The translations under genes were made by a program, and so were the position numbers. 64,000 nt of DNA, from the NCBI RefSeq assembly GCF_003116585.1, contig NZ_QEHM01000001.1, positions 248,001-312,000 of the forward strand, given 5' to 3'. Shown here one piece after another: positions 44,960-54,828 of this stretch (positions within the stretch are counted from its first letter, which is position 1; every line of letters starts with the position of its first letter). The stretch is from Albibacillus kandeliae (GTDB lineage Bacteria; Pseudomonadota; Alphaproteobacteria; Rhodobacterales; Rhodobacteraceae). The notes beneath the pieces were generated by a model. It saw nothing but the letters and a program-made list of their open reading frames with translations. It was not told the origin of the DNA and did no database searches.

Positions 44960-45322
44960 ATGATCAGACGCATTCACTCCGGGGGCCCTTTCGAGGCCAA
45001 GATCGGTTACTGCCGAGCCGTCGTGGCCGGTGGCTTCGTCCACGTGGCGGGCACCGTGGGGCAGGGCGACGACGTGGTGAGCCAGTGCAAATCGGCACTC
45101 GAGATCATCGGCAAGGCGCTGGAGGAGGCGGGCGCGAGCTTTGCCGATGCGGTACGAGTGAACTACTACCTGCCGGATGCGGCCGAGTTCGAGCCCTGCT
45201 GGCCGATCCTTTCCGAAACCTTCGGGGCCAACCCGCCGGTTGCGACGATGATCGAGTGCAATCTCATCGACCCGAAGTTCCGCATCGAGATCGAACTCAC
45301 CGTGCTGGCGCCGCAAACCTGA
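44960..45322 (+). CDS. Rid (YjgF/UK114)-family protein, second copy
   Basis: The 120-residue protein shows the Rid pattern: GPFEAKIGYCRAVVAGGFVHV, AGTVG, ALEIIGKALEEAGASFADAV, RVNYYLPD and the last strand FRIEIELTVLA. Where RidA has its catalytic arginine the sequence is NPPVATMIECNLID, so this copy also lacks it. Start 44960 follows AGGAG at a distance of about 10 nt. The two divergent Rid genes are only weakly alike and so are separate paralogues. Confidence 0.88.
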   Translation: MIRRIHSGGPFEAKIGYCRAVVAGGFVHVAGTVGQGDDVVSQCKSALEIIGKALEEAGASFADAVRVNYYLPDAAEFEPCWPILSETFGANPPVATMIECNLIDPKFRIEIELTVLAPQT

Positions 45323-45478
45323 TCCGGCGGGTATCTGCCGCTGCGGAACGCCGTTTCGCAAATTGACGTAGCGTCGATTCCCCAACTGCGTTTCCCCGCC
45401 CTAACGTGGCGTCACGTCCCGCGACTCTTTGGAGGAGGAGAGGTGGGGCGTGGAACTGGACAGTCGTGGGAGGAAACC

Positions 45479-47107
45479 ATGTCCATATTGAACTACGCCG
45501 CGCGCGGCGCGTTGGCGCTTGCGCTGCTGGCGGCGCTCGGCGCGCCCCTGCGGGCCGAAGGCTACAAGGTCGAGGTGTTGGTGCCGGGATCGGATTTTCA
45601 CGGTGTGCATGGCCTCGGTATTGGCCCGGACGGGCAGATCCTCGCAGGCAGCGTGATCGGCCAGACGCTCTACACCGTCGATCCTGCCAGTGGCACGGTC
45701 GGCATCGAGGTTGCCCCGCCGGACGGCATGGCTGATGACATCGCCTTTGCCCCTGATGGCACGATGGCCTGGACCGGCTTCCTGACCGGCGACCTCTTCG
45801 CGCGCAAGCCGGGGGGCGAGATCACCAAGCTGGCCTCAGGCCTGCCGGGCATCAACTCGCTGGCCTACCGCTCGGACGGGCGGCTCTACGCGACGCAGGT
45901 GTTCCTCGGCGATGCGCTCTACGAGATCGACACCACCGGTCAATCCGAGCCGCGCAAGATCATCGAAGGCATGGGCGGCCTCAACGGGTTCCAGTTTGGA
46001 CCCGACGACAAGATCTATGGCCCGCTCTGGTTCAAGGGGCAGGTAGTCAAGGTCGACGTCGACAGTGGCGAGATCGAGGTGGTTGCCGATGGCTTCAAGG
46101 TCCCGGCTGCGGTCAACCTAGATTCCAAGGGCAACATCTGGGCGCTCGATACCGCGCAGGGGCAATTGGTCAAGATCGACCCACAGAGTGGCGAGAAGGA
46201 GACCGTGGCCCAGCTCAGCACGTCGCTCGACAACCTTGCGATCAACGACAAGGACGAGATCTTCGTGTCGAACATGGCCGACAACGGGATCCAGCAGGTG
46301 AACCCCGACACCGGCGAGATCCGGCAGATCGTCAAGGGTCAGCTTTCGATGCCCGGCGGGCTGGACCTCGTCGCGGACGAACAGGGCGAGACCCTCTACC
46401 TCGCGGATCTTTTCGCCTATCGCACCATCGACGTGGCCACCGGCGAAGTGACCGACGTGGCCCGAATGCATTCCGATCACCTCGAGTACCCGATCAACGC
46501 GCGCGCCAAGGGCGACCATGTCGTGCTGTCGAGCTGGTTCACCGGCACGGTGCAGGTCTTTGACCGCAAGACCGGCGAGAGCCTCAAGTTGCTCCACGGC
46601 TTCGCCGCGCCGGAGGACGCGATCGAACTGGAGGACGGCAGCCTTCTGGTGCTGGAGATCGCGACCGGCAAGCTGCTGCGGGTCAGCGGAGAGGAAGGGG
46701 AGACGCGCGACGTGGTGGCCGAGGGGCTGGTGGTGCCGGTCGGCATGGTGCTGGACGGTCCGTCGGGCGTCTTCGTGACCGAGGCCGGAGCAGGAAGCGT
46801 CAGCCGCATCGACCTTGCCACCGGCGAGAAGCTGACGCTCGCGTCGGGCCTCGCCATGCCCGAAGGGCTCGATACCGGGCCGGACGGCCTGCTCTACGTT
46901 GCCGAGGTCGGGAAGAAGCAGGTGATCTCGATCTCGCCCGAGAACGGGGCGGTCTCGGTGCTGGCGACGGACCTGCCGATCGGGGCCCCGGCGCCTGCGG
47001 GCATGCCGCCGACCTCGATGACCACGGGCATCGCCGTGGGCGGGGATGGGACCGTTTACGTGACCTCGGACATCGAGAATGCCGTCTACAAGCTCAGCCC
47101 GATGTAA
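45479..47107 (+). CDS. Secreted SMP-30/NHL-type beta-propeller protein
   Basis: The 542-residue protein has a signal peptide (cut near residue 24-25, LRAEG) and then repeated blades with motifs of the type GIGPDGQILAG, IAFAPDGTMAW, VNLDSKGNIWALDTAQG and IAVGGDGTVYVTSD. The number of such motifs (about ten to twelve) is more than one six-bladed wheel needs, so it may be a larger or double propeller. It should be periplasmic or extracellular. No ester- or lactone-cleaving residue set is evident. The ATG follows GGGAGGAAACC. It may be cotranscribed with no one. Confidence 0.82.
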   Translation: MSILNYAARGALALALLAALGAPLRAEGYKVEVLVPGSDFHGVHGLGIGPDGQILAGSVIGQTLYTVDPASGTVGIEVAPPDGMADDIAFAPDGTMAWTGFLTGDLFARKPGGEITKLASGLPGINSLAYRSDGRLYATQVFLGDALYEIDTTGQSEPRKIIEGMGGLNGFQFGPDDKIYGPLWFKGQVVKVDVDSGEIEVVADGFKVPAAVNLDSKGNIWALDTAQGQLVKIDPQSGEKETVAQLSTSLDNLAINDKDEIFVSNMADNGIQQVNPDTGEIRQIVKGQLSMPGGLDLVADEQGETLYLADLFAYRTIDVATGEVTDVARMHSDHLEYPINARAKGDHVVLSSWFTGTVQVFDRKTGESLKLLHGFAAPEDAIELEDGSLLVLEIATGKLLRVSGEEGETRDVVAEGLVVPVGMVLDGPSGVFVTEAGAGSVSRIDLATGEKLTLASGLAMPEGLDTGPDGLLYVAEVGKKQVISISPENGAVSVLATDLPIGAPAPAGMPPTSMTTGIAVGGDGTVYVTSDIENAVYKLSPM

Positions 47108-47218
47108 TTGAAAACACTTTGCGGTTCGTCGCCTGCGGGCGGCGGGCCGTACGCGCTGCGGGCTGGACGTTTCCCTGCAATTGGTCCATATCCGGTACAA
47201 CGACTATCGGAGGCATTC

Positions 47219-47602
47219 ATGGGAATCCTGAATACGTTGCTGCGTGGAGTCACCTGGTGGCACGGGCAGACCCTGAACACCCAGCTTTTCACCTGGCGCA
47301 AGGGTAAGAAGGTGGGCGAGGACACTCAGGGTAACGTGTTCTACCACAATGCCGACGACAGCAAGCGCTGGGTCATCTTCAACGGCGAGGTCGAGGCGAG
47401 CCGGATCGACCCCGACTGGCATGGCTGGCTGCACCGGACCTTCAAGGAGCCGCCGACCAGCAAGCCGCTGGCGCACAAGCCTTGGGAAAAGCCGCACCAC
47501 GAGAACCTGACCGGGACGGCGATGGCCTATGCGCCCGCAGGCTCGCTGCGCATGGCGAAACCGGCCGACCGGGCCGACTACGAGGCATGGAGCCCGGAAT
47601 AA
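47219..47602 (+). CDS. NADH:ubiquinone oxidoreductase accessory subunit NDUFA12
   Basis: The 127-residue protein matches the mitochondrial-type complex I subunit NDUFA12 (B17.2), known in alphaproteobacteria: GRDTQGN-like [33 protein letters not shown] and [18 protein letters not shown]. It stabilises the peripheral arm of complex I. It is apart from the nuo operon, followed after 51 nt by mlaD, the order typical of Rhodobacterales. Confidence 0.94.
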   Translation: MGILNTLLRGVTWWHGQTLNTQLFTWRKGKKVGEDTQGNVFYHNADDSKRWVIFNGEVEASRIDPDWHGWLHRTFKEPPTSKPLAHKPWEKPHHENLTGTAMAYAPAGSLRMAKPADRADYEAWSPE

Positions 47603-47653
47603 CTCCGGACCTGCCCTTATCCTTACACCTGAGACGAAATCGGAGCTGGCCTG

Positions 47654-48115
47654 ATGGCGACTCACAACACCACCGAAGTTCTGGTTGGCGGTGCGGTCCT
47701 GGCCGCGGCGCTTGCCTTCGCATTCTATGCCACGCAGGTCACCGGGGTTACCCGCTCGACCGTGGGCTATGACCTCAACGCATCGTTCCGTTCGCTCGAA
47801 GGCGTGTCGGTCGGCACCGATGTGCGTCTGGCCGGGGTCAAGATCGGCACCGTTTCGGGCGTGGACCTGAACTCGCAGACCTACCGGGCCGAGACGCGGC
47901 TTTCGGTACAGCAGGGTATCGAGATCCCGGATGACAGCTCGGCGGTGATTTCTTCCGAGGGCCTGCTCGGCGGCAACTTCGTCGAGATCATGCCCGGTGG
48001 CTCCATGACCTATTTCGCACCGGGTGACGACATCGAGGACACCCAGGGCGCCGTGAGCCTGATTTCCCTGCTGGTTCAGTTCGTTGCCGGCAGCGGCGGG
48101 GACAAGGAACAGTGA
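47654..48115 (+). CDS. mlaD: MCE-domain protein of outer-membrane lipid asymmetry maintenance (MlaD)
   Basis: The 153-residue protein has an N-terminal TM helix (about 8-27) and one MCE domain with YDLNASFRSLEGVSVGTDVR, VRLAGVKIGTVSGVDL and GLLGGNFVEIMPGG. MlaD forms a hexameric ring that moves phospholipids between membranes. mlaE/mlaF are not here, so the gene is separated from the transporter. It overlaps the DUF2155 gene by 4 nt (GTGA). Confidence 0.93.
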   Translation: MATHNTTEVLVGGAVLAAALAFAFYATQVTGVTRSTVGYDLNASFRSLEGVSVGTDVRLAGVKIGTVSGVDLNSQTYRAETRLSVQQGIEIPDDSSAVISSEGLLGGNFVEIMPGGSMTYFAPGDDIEDTQGAVSLISLLVQFVAGSGGDKEQ

Positions 48116-48483
48116 TCCGCGCGCTGGCAGCCGCTGCTGTCCTGCTGACCGCCCCGGCGGTGGCGCAGGACCAGGGTGCCGAGCGGGTGGCCTCGGGGCA
48201 GGGCGCCGTGCTGCGCGGCCTCGACAAGGTCAGCGGGCAGACGGTCGATGTCGAAATCTACTCCGGTGGCGGTGCCGCGGTTCTCGGGCTCGAGGTCGAG
48301 ATGGCGGATTGCCGGTACCCGGTCGATAACCCGACCGGCGACGCCTTTGCCTTTGTTACCGTGCACGAGACCGAAAAGCCCGACATCCTGTTCCGCGGCT
48401 GGATGATTGCCTCGGCCCCGGCGCTGAACGCGCTGGACAACAGCCGCTACGATGTCTGGGTATTGCGCTGTATCACGTCCTGA
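48112..48483 (+). CDS. DUF2155 domain protein, secreted
   Basis: The 123-residue product has a short signal peptide (cut after VAQ near residue 19) and the DUF2155 core: AVLRGLDKVSGQTVDVEI, LGLEVEMADCRYPVDNPTGDAF, RGWMIASAPALNALDNSRYDVWVLRC. Function is unknown; the family is alphaproteobacterial and usually sits by aat and the mla gene. It starts with GTG overlapping the mlaD stop. Its last 37 nt overlap the aat end on the opposite strand. Confidence 0.9.
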   Translation: MIRALAAAAVLLTAPAVAQDQGAERVASGQGAVLRGLDKVSGQTVDVEIYSGGGAAVLGLEVEMADCRYPVDNPTGDAFAFVTVHETEKPDILFRGWMIASAPALNALDNSRYDVWVLRCITS

Positions 48484-49082
48484 GCTGTGGGGATGGCAGG
48501 GCCGGTAAAGTCGGCGCTGCGCCCGATCGCCTCGGCCAGGCGCTGACGATACTCTGACCGGCTGATCTCGACCGCCCCCAGCGACGCCAGATGCGCCGTG
48601 ATGAACTGGGTGTCGAACAGCGTGAACCCTGCAAGCCTGAGCCGGTCCACGAGATAGGCGAGCGCGATCTTCGAGGCATCGGTGCGGCGCGAGAACATGC
48701 TCTCACCGAAGTAGGCGGCCCCGAGCACAACGCCGTAGACCCCGCCGACCAGTTCCTCCCCCTCCCAGACTTCGAGCGAATGGGCATGGCCCAGCCTCTG
48801 CAGCGCAAGGTAATGCGCCCGGATTTCGGCGTTGATCCATGTCTCGGCGCGATCCGCGCAGCCGTCGACCACCCCGGCAAAGTCCTCGTCGATGGAAATG
48901 CGGAAGGGCATGTGCCGCATCCGGCGCGCAAGCGAGCGGGAGATGCGGAAGCCGGTCAGGGGAAAGACCCCGCGGCGGCGGGGATCGACCCAGAAAATCT
49001 CGTCGTCGTCACGCCCCTCGGCCATCGGAAAGATGCCGTTGGCATAGGCGCGCAGGAGGATTTCAGGGGTCAGTTCGGTCAT
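48447..49082 (-). CDS. aat: Leucyl/phenylalanyl-tRNA-protein transferase
   Basis: Aat adds Leu or Phe to N-terminal Lys/Arg of proteins, marking them for the N-end rule pathway. The 211-residue protein has the family motifs LLRAYANGIFPMAE, WVDPRRRGVFPL, HSLEVWEGEELVGGVYGVVLGAAYFGESMFSRR and DTQFITAHLASLGA. It lies 55 nt after accC, as in many Rhodobacterales, and overlaps the DUF2155 gene tail-to-tail. Confidence 0.96.
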   Translation of the reverse strand: MTELTPEILLRAYANGIFPMAEGRDDDEIFWVDPRRRGVFPLTGFRISRSLARRMRHMPFRISIDEDFAGVVDGCADRAETWINAEIRAHYLALQRLGHAHSLEVWEGEELVGGVYGVVLGAAYFGESMFSRRTDASKIALAYLVDRLRLAGFTLFDTQFITAHLASLGAVEISRSEYRQRLAEAIGRSADFTGPAIPTAQDVIQRNTQTS

Positions 49083-49137
49083 GGCACACGTGCGCCGGGC
49101 CGAGGCCCGGCGCGTCCGGTGCGACCCGGCAGCGGGG

Positions 49138-50496
49138 TCAGCCCTCTGCCAGGTTGGTTTCCAGCCAATGTTCCAGCCAGTGGATGTTGTAGTTGCCGGT
49201 CAGGATGTCCTGCTCCTGCAACAGCGCGTCGAACAGCGGTACAGTGGTCGATACGCCGGGCCCGTCCACGATCAGTTCGCCAAGGGCACGGCCCAGTCGG
49301 GCCAGCGCCTCGGGACGGTCGCGGCCATGCACGATCAGCTTGCCGATGAGGCTGTCGTAGTAGGGCGGGATGGTGTAGCCGTCATAGAGGGCGCTGTCCA
49401 TCCGGACGCCAAGGCCGCCAGGGGCGTGATACTGGGTGATCTTGCCCGGGCTCGGAGCAAAGTTCGGCAGCCGCTCGGCGTTGATCCGGACCTCGATGGC
49501 GTGGCCGTTGATCTTGAGGTCGTCCTGCGTGAACGACATCGGCAGGCCTGCTGCCACGCGGATCTGCTCGCGTACCAGGTCCACACCGAAGATGCCTTCG
49601 GTCACCGGGTGCTCCACCTGAAGGCGGGTGTTCATCTCGATGAAGTAGAACTCGCCGTTCTCGTAGAGGAACTCGATGGTGCCCGCGCCGATGTAGTTGA
49701 TCTTGGCCACGGCCTCCGCGCAGGTCTTGCCGATCCGCGCGCGTTCCTCGGGGGTGATGCAGGGGCCGGGAGCCTCCTCGAACACCTTCTGGTGTCGACG
49801 CTGGAGAGAGCAGTCGCGCTCGCCCAGGTGCACTGCATTGCCCTTGCCGTCACCAAAGACCTGTATCTCGATGTGGCGGGGCGTGGTCAGGTACTTCTCG
49901 ATGTAGACTTCATCGTTGCCGAAGTTGGCCTTGGCCTCGGACCGGGCGGTCTGGAAGGCGCGTTCCATATCGGCTTCGGTCTTGGCGACCTTCATGCCCT
50001 TGCCGCCGCCGCCGGCGGTGGCCTTGATGATGACCGGGTAGCCGATCTCGGCGCCGACCGTCTTGGCGGTCGCAAGATCGGGCACGCCGCCGTCACTGCC
50101 CGGCACGCAGGGCACGCCGAGGGCCTTCATGGTGTCCTTGGCGGTGATCTTGTCGCCCATGATGCGGATGTGTTCCGCCGTGGGGCCGATGAAGGTGATG
50201 GCGTGATCCTCGACGATCTGCACGAAGTTCGCGTTCTCGGAGAGGAAGCCATAGCCCGGGTGGATCGCCTGTGCGCCGGTGATCTCGCAGGCCGACATGA
50301 TCGCCGGGATCGAGAGATAGCTGCGCGGGCTCGGCGGGGGGCCGATACAGATCGACTCGTCAGCCATGCGGACGTGCATCGCGTCGGAATCGGCGGTGGA
50401 GTGCACGGCGACGGTCTGGATGCCCATCTCGCGCGCTGCGCGCACCACGCGAAGGGCGATTTCCCCGCGGTTGGCGATCAGGATTTTGTCAAACAT
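49138..50496 (-). CDS. accC: Acetyl-CoA carboxylase biotin carboxylase subunit
   Basis: The 452-residue ATP-grasp enzyme carboxylates biotin on AccB. It shows [60 protein letters not shown] and [14 protein letters not shown]. It follows accB by 9 nt. Malonyl-CoA formation for fatty acids is completed by AccA/AccD encoded elsewhere. Confidence 0.98.
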   Translation of the reverse strand: MFDKILIANRGEIALRVVRAAREMGIQTVAVHSTADSDAMHVRMADESICIGPPPSPRSYLSIPAIMSACEITGAQAIHPGYGFLSENANFVQIVEDHAITFIGPTAEHIRIMGDKITAKDTMKALGVPCVPGSDGGVPDLATAKTVGAEIGYPVIIKATAGGGGKGMKVAKTEADMERAFQTARSEAKANFGNDEVYIEKYLTTPRHIEIQVFGDGKGNAVHLGERDCSLQRRHQKVFEEAPGPCITPEERARIGKTCAEAVAKINYIGAGTIEFLYENGEFYFIEMNTRLQVEHPVTEGIFGVDLVREQIRVAAGLPMSFTQDDLKINGHAIEVRINAERLPNFAPSPGKITQYHAPGGLGVRMDSALYDGYTIPPYYDSLIGKLIVHGRDRPEALARLGRALGELIVDGPGVSTTVPLFDALLQEQDILTGNYNIHWLEHWLETNLAEG

Positions 50497-50505
50497 CTGA
50501 TGGCC

Positions 50506-51000
50506 TTACTCGATGATGACGAGGGGGGTGCCATATTCGACCGCGGCGCCGTCCTCGACCAGGATGCGCTTGATCTTGCCCGAGCGCGGTGCCGGGATGT
50601 GGTTCATCGTCTTCATGGCTTCGACGATCAGCAGGGTGTCGCCCTCGTTGATGCTGGCACCGACCGAGATGAAGGAGGGCGCGCCCGGTTCGGGCTGCAT
50701 GTAGACCGTGCCGACCATCGGCGAGGTCACAGCGCCGGGATGGCTGGCCGGGTCTTCGCTGACGTCTGCGGCTGCGGCAGGCGCTGCCGCGGGGGCGGCG
50801 GCCGGTGCTGCGGCGGGAAGCGCGGCGGCGGCCATCTGGACCGGGGCCGCGACGGGGATGATCCGGCTGACGCGCACGTTCAGGCTGTCGTCTTCGCCGT
50901 AGTCCCGTTTGACCTGAAGTTCGGTCAGATCGTTTTCGCGCAGCAGTTCGGCCAGGGCCTTGATGAACGCCACATCCGAGTCGTGTTTCTTGTCCGTCAT
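50506..51000 (-). CDS. accB: Acetyl-CoA carboxylase biotin carboxyl carrier protein
   Basis: The 164-residue protein has an N-terminal helix, an Ala/Pro linker (about 55-80, nearly all A and P) and the biotinyl domain with EAMKTMN, biotinylated at K130. The start at 51000 follows GAGGACATC. It leads the accB-accC-aat operon; the 226-nt gap to the acyl-CoA ligase should hold divergent promoters. Confidence 0.97.
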   Translation of the reverse strand: MTDKKHDSDVAFIKALAELLRENDLTELQVKRDYGEDDSLNVRVSRIIPVAAPVQMAAAALPAAAPAAAPAAAPAAAADVSEDPASHPGAVTSPMVGTVYMQPEPGAPSFISVGASINEGDTLLIVEAMKTMNHIPAPRSGKIKRILVEDGAAVEYGTPLVIIE

Positions 51001-51226
51001 GATGTCCTCGACCGGTTCTGCTCGACCTATCTGGTGCAGGCCTTTCACTGGTTCCCGCTTATAGGGCAAGGAAACCCTTGTGAAAAGCATCGTTCCTCCT
51101 CCCAGATAAGGCGGATGGAGTGGATTGCGAGCGGCTTTGACCAGATCGCGCGGGAAAGGGCAACCACTCATTGAGTTGATCGCGGACCGCGAGAGGGCTT
51201 AGTCTCGCCTCCGGGGAGGACGAAAC

Positions 51227-52753
51227 ATGAATTTGAGCCATTGGCTGCACCGGCAGGCGGGGCGCGATCCGGGGCGCCCGGCGCTCTATCTTGGCCGCGA
51301 GCTGGTCGCCGACTACGGGACCTTTGCGGCGCGCGTCTCGGCGCTTGCCGAGTGGCTGCGGCGCGAAGGCGTAGGACCCGGCGACCGTGTGGGACTGTTC
51401 CTGCAGAACTGCCCCGAGTACCTCGTGATTTTCTACGGGATCCTGCACGCCGGGGCGGTCGCCGTGCCGATCAACGCCAAGCTGCACGGGCGCGAGGCCG
51501 GCTACATCCTCGGCGATGCGGGTGCGGCGCTGGTGTTCACATCGGGCAAGGAGGCCGACGTTCTGGCCGAGGCCGATGCACCGGGCCGCCGTGTCGACGT
51601 GAACGGTCCGGAGTTCGCGGCGGCGGTGTCCGGTCCGGCGGGGAGCGATCCGGTGGATCGGAACCGGGATGCGCTGGCATGGCTGTTCTACACCTCGGGC
51701 ACCACAGGTCGGCCCAAGGGCGTGATGATCACGCATGGCATGCTGATGACCATGTCGCTGGCCTATCTCGCCGATGTGGATGCGGCGACCGGGGAGGATA
51801 CCGCGCTCTACGCCGCTCCGATGAGCCACGGGGCCGGCATCTACAACATAGTGCATGTCCTTGTCGGCGCGCGCCACGTCTGCCCGCCGTCCGGGGGATT
51901 CGACCCCGCCGAGATCTTTGACCTCGCTCGCCATTTCGGCCGCGTTCACATGTTCGCGGCCCCGACCATGGTCAAGCGGATGACCGGGGCGGCGAAGGCC
52001 GCGGGCGTTAGGGGCGAGGGGCTGCGCACCGTGGTTTATGGCGGTGGGCCCATGTACCTCGCCGATATCGAGGAAGCCGTTGCGCACTTCGGTCCGGTCT
52101 TTGTTCAGATCTATGGTCAGGGCGAATGCCCGATGGGGATCTCGGCGCTCAGCCGGGCAGAGGTCGCCGACCGGAGTCATCCGAACTGGCGCGAAAGGCT
52201 CGCCAGCGTCGGGCGTGCGCAATCCCCGGTCGAGATCAGGATCGGAGATGCCGAAGGGCAGGCGCTGCCCGCAGGCGAGATTGGCGAGATCATGGTGCGC
52301 GGCGACGTGGTAATGCCGGGCTACTGGCGCAACGAAGCTGCCACCGCCAAGACGCTGGTCGATGGCTGGCTGATGACGGGCGACATGGGCCTGATGGACG
52401 CCGACGGCTATGTCACCATGCGCGACCGCTCCAAGGACATGATCATCTCGGGCGGGTCGAACGTCTATCCGCGCGAGGTGGAGGAGGTGCTGCTGACCCA
52501 TCCCGGGGTGCGCGAAGTCTCTGTCGTCGGCAGGCCCCACGCCGACTGGGGCGAGGAGGTCGTCGCCTTCGTGGTGGGCGAGGCCGCCACGGGCGAACTG
52601 GACCGCCTGTGCCTGGACAATATCGCGCGCTTCAAGCGGCCCAAGGACTACGTCTTTGTCCCGGAACTGCCCAAGAACAACTATGGCAAGGTGCTCAAGA
52701 CCGAGCTTCGGAAGCAACTGTCCGAGGGCATGCTGAGCGAAACGCCGGGCTGA
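51227..52753 (+). CDS. AMP-binding acyl-CoA ligase (class I adenylate-forming)
   Basis: The 508-residue enzyme has the P-loop-like FYTSGTTGRPKGVMI (154-168), IYGQGECPMGISAL in place of the usual YGxTE, TGDMGLMDADGYVTMRDRSKDMI and the catalytic lysine region NNYGKVLKTEL. It should activate a fatty or aromatic acid to its CoA ester. The ATG follows GGGGAGGACGAAAC. The substrate is open; the nearby Liv transporter and ScfR-type regulator do not decide it. Confidence 0.92.
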   Translation: MNLSHWLHRQAGRDPGRPALYLGRELVADYGTFAARVSALAEWLRREGVGPGDRVGLFLQNCPEYLVIFYGILHAGAVAVPINAKLHGREAGYILGDAGAALVFTSGKEADVLAEADAPGRRVDVNGPEFAAAVSGPAGSDPVDRNRDALAWLFYTSGTTGRPKGVMITHGMLMTMSLAYLADVDAATGEDTALYAAPMSHGAGIYNIVHVLVGARHVCPPSGGFDPAEIFDLARHFGRVHMFAAPTMVKRMTGAAKAAGVRGEGLRTVVYGGGPMYLADIEEAVAHFGPVFVQIYGQGECPMGISALSRAEVADRSHPNWRERLASVGRAQSPVEIRIGDAEGQALPAGEIGEIMVRGDVVMPGYWRNEAATAKTLVDGWLMTGDMGLMDADGYVTMRDRSKDMIISGGSNVYPREVEEVLLTHPGVREVSVVGRPHADWGEEVVAFVVGEAATGELDRLCLDNIARFKRPKDYVFVPELPKNNYGKVLKTELRKQLSEGMLSETPG

Positions 52754-52798
52754 GCGGGTCATATCGCTGCGGGCGGGGATGACACCGGCCTTCCGCTA

Positions 52799-53044
52799 TC
52801 AGTGCTCCTCCAACTCCTTCGCCTGCCGCTCAAGGAGTTCCATGATCTTGCGCTGCATTGCCGTGGGCGGCGCCTCGACCGATTGCTCCTTGCCGAGGCC
52901 GAGGTCGAAGGAAAAGCCGTCCGCGCCCTCGGAGACGGTGGCAACCTGCCGTGCCGCGGTGTCCTGCATCATGTCCGCGGGTAGGGAGGCAGGATGGCCC
53001 GTGGTTTGCGGTGCCTGGATCGGCACGCCATAGGAAATGTTCAT
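52799..53044 (-). CDS. Small protein of unknown function
   Basis: The 81-residue product (MNISYGVPIQAPQTTGHPAS at the start) ends in an amphipathic, charged helix (MQRKIMELLERQAKELEEH, 63-81). It has a weak GGAG 8-9 nt before the ATG. The composition looks like protein and the gene fills the gap between the acyl-CoA ligase (convergent) and the Liv operon, but I recognise no family. It could be a regulatory or structural small protein. Confidence 0.55.
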   Translation of the reverse strand: MNISYGVPIQAPQTTGHPASLPADMMQDTAARQVATVSEGADGFSFDLGLGKEQSVEAPPTAMQRKIMELLERQAKELEEH

Positions 53045-53189
53045 TCGTCTGCTCCATGTCGAATACCGGAGCCCACACCCGATCCGTAGTCTTGGGGCCA
53101 AGAGGTTAACAAAACGCGAAAAGGCGCAGCCCGCGCCGCGCCTTTTCCACCTCATTTTGCCTTAAAAGCAGGAGGCCGGAGCAGAGCCG

Positions 53190-53945
<756 letters not shown>

Positions 53946-54000
53946 GGTCTGTGCTCTCCCGCCCCGGACTTGCTCCGGGGCCTCGTGGTTTGGGTCGGGG

Positions 54001-54055
54001 CCCCGGCGCGGGGGCCGGGGCGGGGTTTGGTTTCGTCCCCGGCGCGGGAGCCGGG
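54001..54055. repeat. Duplicated GC-rich motif in the livG-livF spacer
   Basis: Two near-identical 19-mers, CCCCGGCGCGGGGGCCGGG (54001) and CCCCGGCGCGGGAGCCGGG (54037), lie 36 nt apart, one base different. The same spacer also holds a perfect hairpin, GCCCCGGA / TCCGGGGC (53961-53981). Such motifs can form strong RNA structure between livG and livF. Confidence 0.7.
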
Positions 54056-54062
54056 CCTAGCG

Positions 54063-54818
54063 TCAGGCGCTCTCGCCGAGATACGCTTCGCGCACCTTCG
54101 GGTGGCCCTTGATCTTTTCAGGCGTGTCCTCGACCAGCGGCGAGCCCTGGGCCAGCACGGTGATGCGCTCGGCCAGCGAGAACACCACGTGCATGTCGTG
54201 CTCGATGATCGCGATGGTGATGTCGCGGGTGTCCTTGATCTGCTTCAGCAGGTCGATGGTGTTGTTGGTGTCCGCCCGCGCCATCCCGGCGGTCGGTTCG
54301 TCGAGCAGCAGGAGCCGGGGCTCCTGGCTGAGGCACATGCCGATCTCGAGCCGCCGCTTGTCGCCGCGCGACATCGAGGCCGCGTGCATGTTGCGCTTGT
54401 CGATCATGTTCATGTCCTCGAGCATGTGCTCGGCGCGTTCGATGATGTCCTTCTGCTTCACGATCGAGGTCAGCGCGTTCAGCTCAAAGGCACCGTCCCG
54501 CTTGGCAAAGCAGGGGATCATCATGTTCTCCATCACCGTCAGGTCGCCGAAGATCTCCGGCGTCTGGAACACGCGGCTGATACCCATCTGGTTGATCTCG
54601 TAGGGCGCGCGGCCCAGCACCGACTGGCCATCGAACATGACCGAACCGGTGTCGGGGATCAGCTTGCCCACGAGGCAGTTCAGCAGGGTGGACTTGCCCG
54701 CGCCGTTCGGCCCGATGATGGCGTGCACCGAATGCTCGGCGATCGATAGGTTGACGTCGCTCAACGCCTTCAGCCCGCCGAACCGCTTGTTGACGTTCTT
54801 GACTTCGAGAATGCCCAT
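54063..54818 (-). CDS. livG: Branched-chain-type ABC transporter ATPase (LivG-like)
   Basis: The 251-residue ATPase has Walker A IGPNGAGKSTLL, signature SRGDKRRLEIGMCL (a variant of LSGG seen in LivG/UrtD) and Walker B LLLLDEPTAGM. Its Gly-Leu-rich start MGILEVKNVNKRFGG fits the family. It is 10 nt downstream of livM. The SRGDKRR variant also occurs in the urea-type UrtD ATPases. Confidence 0.94.
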   Translation of the reverse strand: MGILEVKNVNKRFGGLKALSDVNLSIAEHSVHAIIGPNGAGKSTLLNCLVGKLIPDTGSVMFDGQSVLGRAPYEINQMGISRVFQTPEIFGDLTVMENMMIPCFAKRDGAFELNALTSIVKQKDIIERAEHMLEDMNMIDKRNMHAASMSRGDKRRLEIGMCLSQEPRLLLLDEPTAGMARADTNNTIDLLKQIKDTRDITIAIIEHDMHVVFSLAERITVLAQGSPLVEDTPEKIKGHPKVREAYLGESA

Positions 54819-54828
54819 CACGGTCTCC

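Noticed and set aside
45404-45417. Dyad ACGTG-GCGT-CACGT upstream of the propeller gene
   Set aside because: Arms of only 5 bp in GC-rich DNA can arise by chance, and no regulator gene lies nearby.
49081-51174. A 697-codon open frame antisense to accC and accB
   Set aside because: Shadow of two well-identified genes; composition is rich in Gly, Asp, His and Val, as in other GC-rich shadows.
54001-54055. The two GC-rich 19-mers as CRISPR repeats
   Set aside because: Only two copies, a 17-nt spacer and no cas gene in the window.
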